Shown one piece after another: positions 5,210-7,542 of a stretch of 7,542 nt of DNA. Source of the DNA: Oscillospiraceae bacterium (lineage in GTDB: Bacteria; Bacillota; Clostridia; Oscillospirales; Oscillospiraceae); NCBI GenBank assembly GCA_028705905.1, contig JAQWCP010000066.1:1-7542 (forward strand), given 5' to 3'. Made by a program: the position numbers and the translations under genes. The notes below the pieces were generated by a model. The model was given only the letters and a program-made list of their open reading frames with translations. It made no database searches and was not told the DNA's origin. Every line of letters starts with the position of its first letter. Within the stretch, counting starts at the first letter, position 1.

Positions 5210-6786
5210 CTCCATTTCACAGGAAGCAGATTCAAATATACATCAATATTGTCCTTGTCATGAATGACCATCTTGTCTAAGAGTTGCTTATAGAACGCAT
5301 CTTCGTATTCCACGCCATCTACAATCTCATGGATCACTTCGGTGATTACCCGGACCAGCTCCTGTTGCCGCTCTATCATTGCCTGCTGCTTATCTCTGTT
5401 GTCAATGGCCGATTGAAGCTCTACAATCTCGGCCTCACATTGAGATCGTGCTTCCGTAAATTCTTCTTTCGTAATATCCCCAGACATGTAAATGTCAATC
5501 AGCTTGGTACGCTTATCCTCAATGGTTTCAATCTGAGCGCGCAGCTTTTCAGCATCTGTCCCTGACGTATCCATGGCGAGAATGGATTTGATGATGGCAA
5601 GCAGATTATTTGTAATTTTCTCTTTATTGTACTTCAAGCTCCTGATAACCAGATACATAATGTGGGTAGCCTCTTCATTGCGAATGCTCCGTCCTGTGCA
5701 GCCCACCTGATTCCCTGCCTGGTCAATATGAGGACTTCCGTACTTGGTTGCTTCGTGACAGCGCCACGCCTTATAGCGGCTGCCATCTTTGCGGGTTTTA
5801 TACCTTGCTACATATTTTGCGCCGCAGCAGCCGCATTTGATTTTCCCAGAGAAGGGATAGCGATTGCTGTGCTTGGATTTTCCTTTCTGGGACAAGGACC
5901 GCTCCTCTAAAATACGGTTTGCTTCATCAAACAGTTCTCGGGAGATAATCGGCTCGTGATGGTCTTTGATGATCACAAATTCCTCTTGCCCTCGATTGTA
6001 TTTCTTTTCGTGAGATAAGAAGTCCGGGGTATACGTCTTTTTCTGAACCAGGTCGCCGCAGTATTTTTCATTGCGGATCATGCGCAGGATCACTGTGTTG
6101 CTCCACTCCTTCACACGCATCGGGCAGATGCATTCCTCCCTCAGCTCCCGGGCAATCACATATGCACCTTTTCCTTCGTTGACAAATTTATGAAAGATCA
6201 GGCGTACAATTTTGGCACCTTCCTCGTTGATATACATCTTCCCGCCACGAACATCGTAACCCAGCATACTCCTGCCAAACACGACCCCCTGTTCCATCTG
6301 GCGTTTCTGCCCCCATTTTACACGTTCAGAGGTCTTGCGGCTTTCCTCCTGTGCGATAGAGGACATGATCGCCAGACGAAGCTCTGCATCGCCGTCTAAG
6401 GTATTGATGTTGTCATTCAAAAAGAGTACACCGATGCCATGCTTCCTTAAGTCCCGGGTGTAATAGATGCTATCAAGGGTATTTCTCGCAAAACGGGAAA
6501 TCTCCTTTGTAACAATCAAATCAAAGTCGCCGTTTTTGGCACATGCTATCATGCGGTTAAATTCTTTCCGCTTCTTTGTGTTCGTACCAGAGATGCCCTC
6601 ATCGGCAAAAACCTCGTACAGCTCCCAATGGGGATTGCGATCAATATATTGTCTGAAATAACGCTGCTGACTTTCAAAGGAGTTGGCCTGGTCCTCCTTG
6701 TCTGTGGAAACACGGCAATATGCAGCCACACGCTTTTTCATATCTACCAGTTTCCGTTCCTGATTCAAGCGTTCATAGAGATTCAT
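5113..6786 (-). CDS. Large serine recombinase / integrase (SpoIVCA-like architecture)
   Basis: A 557-residue site-specific recombinase, probably responsible for integrating and excising the element. Domains in order: an N-terminal resolvase domain (about 17-160) with AAYCRVSTDKEDQ carrying the catalytic Ser27, EISRFARNT and SIAQEESRKTSERVKWGQ; a Recombinase domain (about 175-290, GYDVRGGKMYINEEGAKIVR onward); a zinc ribbon (about 315-365, KCGCCGAKY, later WRCHE and GCTGRSI); and a long charged coiled-coil region (about 390-480). The ATG at 6786 has AGGAG 7 bases upstream; Met16 (MKKRVAAYCRVS) is an alternative. All key motifs look intact. The last 13 or so residues (from SVPIS) and the stop are read from antisense cotJC, so the C-terminus is set by the integration site. 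A short ORF with no standard start ends in a TGA overlapping the ATG. Family certain; role in this integration strongly implied by position. Confidence 0.95.
   Translation of the reverse strand: MNLYERLNQERKLVDMKKRVAAYCRVSTDKEDQANSFESQQRYFRQYIDRNPHWELYEVFADEGISGTNTKKRKEFNRMIACAKNGDFDLIVTKEISRFARNTLDSIYYTRDLRKHGIGVLFLNDNINTLDGDAELRLAIMSSIAQEESRKTSERVKWGQKRQMEQGVVFGRSMLGYDVRGGKMYINEEGAKIVRLIFHKFVNEGKGAYVIARELREECICPMRVKEWSNTVILRMIRNEKYCGDLVQKKTYTPDFLSHEKKYNRGQEEFVIIKDHHEPIISRELFDEANRILEERSLSQKGKSKHSNRYPFSGKIKCGCCGAKYVARYKTRKDGSRYKAWRCHEATKYGSPHIDQAGNQVGCTGRSIRNEEATHIMYLVIRSLKYNKEKITNNLLAIIKSILAMDTSGTDAEKLRAQIETIEDKRTKLIDIYMSGDITKEEFTEARSQCEAEIVELQSAIDNRDKQQAMIERQQELVRVITEVIHEIVDGVEYEDAFYKQLLDKMVIHDKDNIDVYLNLLPVKWSYTVAKASKSTTARNISGTSVPISVNNPFSSG
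5148..5157. other. Left attachment junction (attL) of the element in cotJC
   Basis: Coding similarity to CotJC holds through ACGGAA (Glu64, 5153-5155), and the next codons are foreign, so the crossover lies at or just left of 5156, within GTACGGAAGT. Large serine recombinases exchange at a 2-base core inside a short identity, so the exact point needs the other end of the element or an uninterrupted relative. Confidence 0.7.
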
Positions 6787-6874
6787 TGCAAAGCTCCTCT
6801 CTCAGTAATCTGCATGACTGTAATGATAATAGGAAAACCGCAGAAAGGTGTGGAATGTTCAAATTTCCTTTTTG
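6785..6874 (-). other. Short open frame overlapping the recombinase start, possible leader or broken peptide gene
   Basis: Between a TGA and the recombinase ATG runs a 30-codon open frame (ACA AAA AGG... to TTG CAA TGA) ending in a TGA that overlaps the ATG as ATGA. It reads ...FEHSTPFCGFPIIITVMQIT... and has no start codon except an internal ATG. An ATG (MNKKE) just upstream is in another frame and would join it if one base were removed near GGAAATTTG. It may be a frameshifted leader peptide gene coupled to the recombinase. It is too short to be certain that it is coding. Confidence 0.3.
6826..6854 (-). promoter_or_regulatory. Possible promoter of the recombinase gene
   Basis: TCCACA (6854-6849), a 17-base spacer and TATTAT (6831-6826) on the minus strand give a moderate sigma-A-like promoter 40 bases upstream of the ATG. 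A terminator at 6890-6918 separates the recombinase from the upstream ORF, so a separate promoter is needed; this is the best candidate, but the -35 box matches only 4 of 6. Confidence 0.35.
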
Positions 6875-6889
6875 TTCATTCGGCTATGT

Positions 6890-6918
6890 AAAAACGCCAA
6901 GCAATTATGCTCGGCGTT
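6890..6918 (-). terminator. Terminator after the SHOCT-like ORF
   Basis: AACGCC (6893-6898) pairs with GGCGTT (6913-6918) and AGCA (6900-6903) with TGCT (6908-6911) around a 4-base loop. The position between them is a G-U wobble on the minus strand, so the leftward transcript has an 11-bp stem followed by TTT. The stop codon of the SHOCT-like ORF lies in the loop. On the plus strand the stem is followed by GCTTTTT and has one mismatch, so it could also act there. Confidence 0.7.
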
Positions 6919-7102
6919 GCTTTTTGGGGCGGTGTTGTTTTTCCAGCTCAAGCAAACAGCGTTCTAGCTGGAACGGTGTCAATAGCTTTCTCTGTTCCAA
7001 AGACAGCAGGATCGCCTTCTGAAGATTCATAAGGAACGCTGCATGTTCCTGCTCGTTTAATTCCGGAATCGGGTCGCCATTGTAAACAAATTCTCTCTTC
7101 AG
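6905..7102 (-). CDS. Small SHOCT-like protein, start codon apparently CTG (possibly degraded)
   Basis: A 65-codon open frame reading LKREFVYNGDPIPELNEQE, then AAFLMNLQKAILLSLEQRK, LLTPFQLERCLLELEKQ and a basic tail KKQRRA. The LLTPFQLERCLLELEK part looks like the SHOCT helical motif (short C-terminal oligomerisation-type domain); small proteins of this kind are, from memory, often seen beside Firmicute serine recombinases. No ATG, GTG or TTG precedes the conserved part. The only plausible start is CTG at 7102-7100, with GGGAGG about 9 bases before it, as if an ATG had mutated; the next in-frame ATG would give only 41 residues and cut the motif. It directly follows, in the same frame, the stop of the next ORF upstream. 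Probably real coding sequence, perhaps poorly or no longer translated. Function unknown. Confidence 0.5.
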   Translation of the reverse strand: MKREFVYNGDPIPELNEQEHAAFLMNLQKAILLSLEQRKLLTPFQLERCLLELEKQHRPKKQRRA

Positions 7103-7105
7103 GAA

Positions 7106-7294
7106 TCAGCACCTCCCCTCCCGTCCAAATATATGAGCCAGCGGTTGTACCATATGACGAGGTGACGAATCCTTTTGAGCAAGCACAAGGCTGATGGAAC
7201 GTGCCGTATCAGTCAAATCCAGATAACATCTGTCAAGCGCTCCCAGATACCCGCGCAAGCGTTGTTTCTCAATCGTGCGGATTTGCTCAAGCAA
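7106..7294 (-). CDS. Small hypothetical helical protein, 5' end uncertain (possible frameshift)
   Basis: An unrecognised small protein. From the TTG at 7294 it reads 62 residues beginning MLEQIRTIEKQRLRGYLGAL, with DLTDTARSISLVLAQ in the middle and PLAHIFGREGRC at the end; it appears alpha-helical and charged, with no membrane segment. The TTG has no ribosome site. The frame stays open upstream to 7330 and reads HDLERLDKTSIILLEQ, which looks like continued coding sequence. A strong AGGAGGAGG lies at about 7351-7359 and an ATG at 7329-7327 is out of frame by one base, so a single-base deletion just after the ATG would explain the missing start. It is followed in frame, after TGA, by the SHOCT-like ORF. 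The IS3 end lies about 55 bases upstream. Likely part of the recombinase accessory cluster; function unknown. Confidence 0.45.
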   Translation of the reverse strand: MLEQIRTIEKQRLRGYLGALDRCYLDLTDTARSISLVLAQKDSSPRHMVQPLAHIFGREGRC

Positions 7295-7410
7295 AATGAT
7301 GGAGGTTTTGTCAAGTCTCTCAAGATCATGCTATATACTGTACTATGACAACCTCCTCCTGTAAGAAAATCCCCACACGACACGATGTACAGCCCCATGT
7401 TTATTGGACA

Positions 7411-7437
7411 TGTACAAAAAAGCCCTGCCGAAGTAGG
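7411..7437 (-). terminator. Possible terminator of the IS3 transposase
   Basis: On the minus strand CCTAC, a TTCG loop and GCAGG, followed by GCTTTTTT. The loop-closing C(TTCG)G is typical of stable hairpins and the T run is good, but the 5-bp stem contains an A-C mismatch, so its strength is doubtful. Confidence 0.4.
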
Positions 7438-7456
7438 TATATAAAGTTTTAATGCA

Positions 7457-7542
7457 TTAGGCAGAGAAGCGCCGCGCCAGCGGCGCTTCTCCCGTTTTAA
7501 GCTGGATACGCTCGTGGTTGTAGAAATATATGAAGGCGGAAA
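7457..7542 (-). CDS. IS3-family transposase OrfB, C-terminal fragment (partial)
   Basis: The minus strand, entering from the right edge, reads 27 residues, SAFIYFYNHERIQLKTGEAP then LARRFSA, and a stop at 7457. The YFYNHERIQLKTGEAPL block is the characteristic end of the rve integrase (DDE) domain in IS3-group transposases, where Y-N-x-x-R-x-Q follows the catalytic Glu helix. The catalytic residues themselves are outside the window. The copy may be complete beyond the edge; the reading frame is intact as far as visible. Confidence 0.8.
   Translation of the reverse strand, partial: SAFIYFYNHERIQLKTGEAPLARRFSA
7464..7491. repeat. Perfect 12-bp hairpin inside the transposase C-terminus
   Basis: GAGAAGCGCCGC (7464-7475) and its exact reverse complement (7480-7491) flank a 4-base loop, GCCA. 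It falls in the codons for APLARRFS. On neither strand is it followed at once by a T run, so it is not a standard terminator; it could block transcription entering the IS or affect transposase mRNA translation. Confidence 0.7.

Larger units (their letters stand above)
5157..7542. mobile_element. Integrated element (prophage/ICE/skin-like) interrupting cotJC, left end; continues past the window
   Basis: Everything from the cotJC junction to the right edge is foreign to the cotJ operon: a large serine recombinase at the very end reading toward the junction, three short accessory ORFs, and an IS3-family copy at the right edge. An integrase gene adjacent to its att site is the usual design of phages, integrative elements and the sigK skin element. 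No structural phage, conjugation or cargo gene is visible in the 2.4 kb available, so the class of element is undetermined. Confidence 0.8.
7386..7542 (-). mobile_element. IS3-family insertion sequence, 3' end (partial)
   Basis: The C-terminus of an IS3-family transposase is followed by about 70 bases of non-coding DNA ending at a TG-starting terminus, TGTACAGCCCCATGTTTATT (from 7386). The outer TG and the distance from the transposase stop fit an IS3 right terminal inverted repeat. The other end is outside the window, so the repeat and any target duplication could not be matched; the exact boundary is inferred. Confidence 0.6.

Noticed and set aside
5734..5743. A 10-base match (ACTTCCGTAC) inside the recombinase gene to the cotJC junction sequence, in inverted orientation
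   Set aside because: The match is short, lies in conserved recombinase codons (TKYGSP), and an internal att-like site is not expected; probably chance, though worth remembering when the true core is mapped.
7213..7398. 61-codon minus-strand frame starting near the IS end
   Set aside because: It overlaps the more protein-like helical ORF in another frame, has an unnatural composition, and runs across the inferred IS boundary.
1..7542. CRISPR array, tRNA or rRNA genes
   Set aside because: No regularly spaced direct repeats and no tRNA-like or rRNA-like sequence were noticed anywhere in the window.

Overview
The window looks like chromosome of a spore-forming Clostridia-type Firmicute, possibly from the Oscillospiraceae/Ruminococcaceae side, though the genus cannot be fixed from sequence alone. 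The evidence is a cotJ spore-coat operon, strong AGGAGG-type ribosome sites with several TTG starts, sigma-A promoters, a PadR regulator, TmcAL, and a Gram-positive CCA-adding enzyme.

Layout. Positions 1-186 (-) hold the N-terminal part of a PadR repressor, with a near-consensus promoter and an inverted repeat over its -10 box. Positions 293-1516 (-) encode TmcAL, which modifies the elongator tRNA-Met wobble base using acetate. It is divergent from ackA (1699-2901, +), acetate kinase. ackA converges on a CCA tRNA nucleotidyltransferase (2985-4268, -), and two perfect hairpin terminators fill the gap. A cotJ operon reads rightward from 4481: a single ORF that fuses CotJA and CotJB (4481-4963), directly followed by cotJC (from 4964).

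The striking part is cotJC. Only its first 64 codons match the family. At about 5156 the match ends just before the expected Glu-Leu-Gly-His metal-ligand region, and foreign DNA begins. That DNA carries a large serine recombinase (5113-6786, -) whose 3' end reads back across the junction into cotJC, so cotJC supplies its last 13 or so residues and its stop codon. This is the arrangement of an integrated element with its integrase next to attL. It resembles the skin element and SpoIVCA, which interrupt sigK in Bacillus and Clostridioides and are excised in the mother cell. Whether this element is excised during sporulation, or has simply inactivated cotJC, cannot be decided here because the other end lies outside the window.

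Inside the element, upstream of the recombinase, are short accessory ORFs with defective or missing standard starts: a SHOCT-like ORF, a hypothetical helical ORF, and a short ORF overlapping the recombinase start. At the right edge lies the end of an IS3-family insertion sequence. These suggest the element has begun to decay, although the recombinase itself looks intact.
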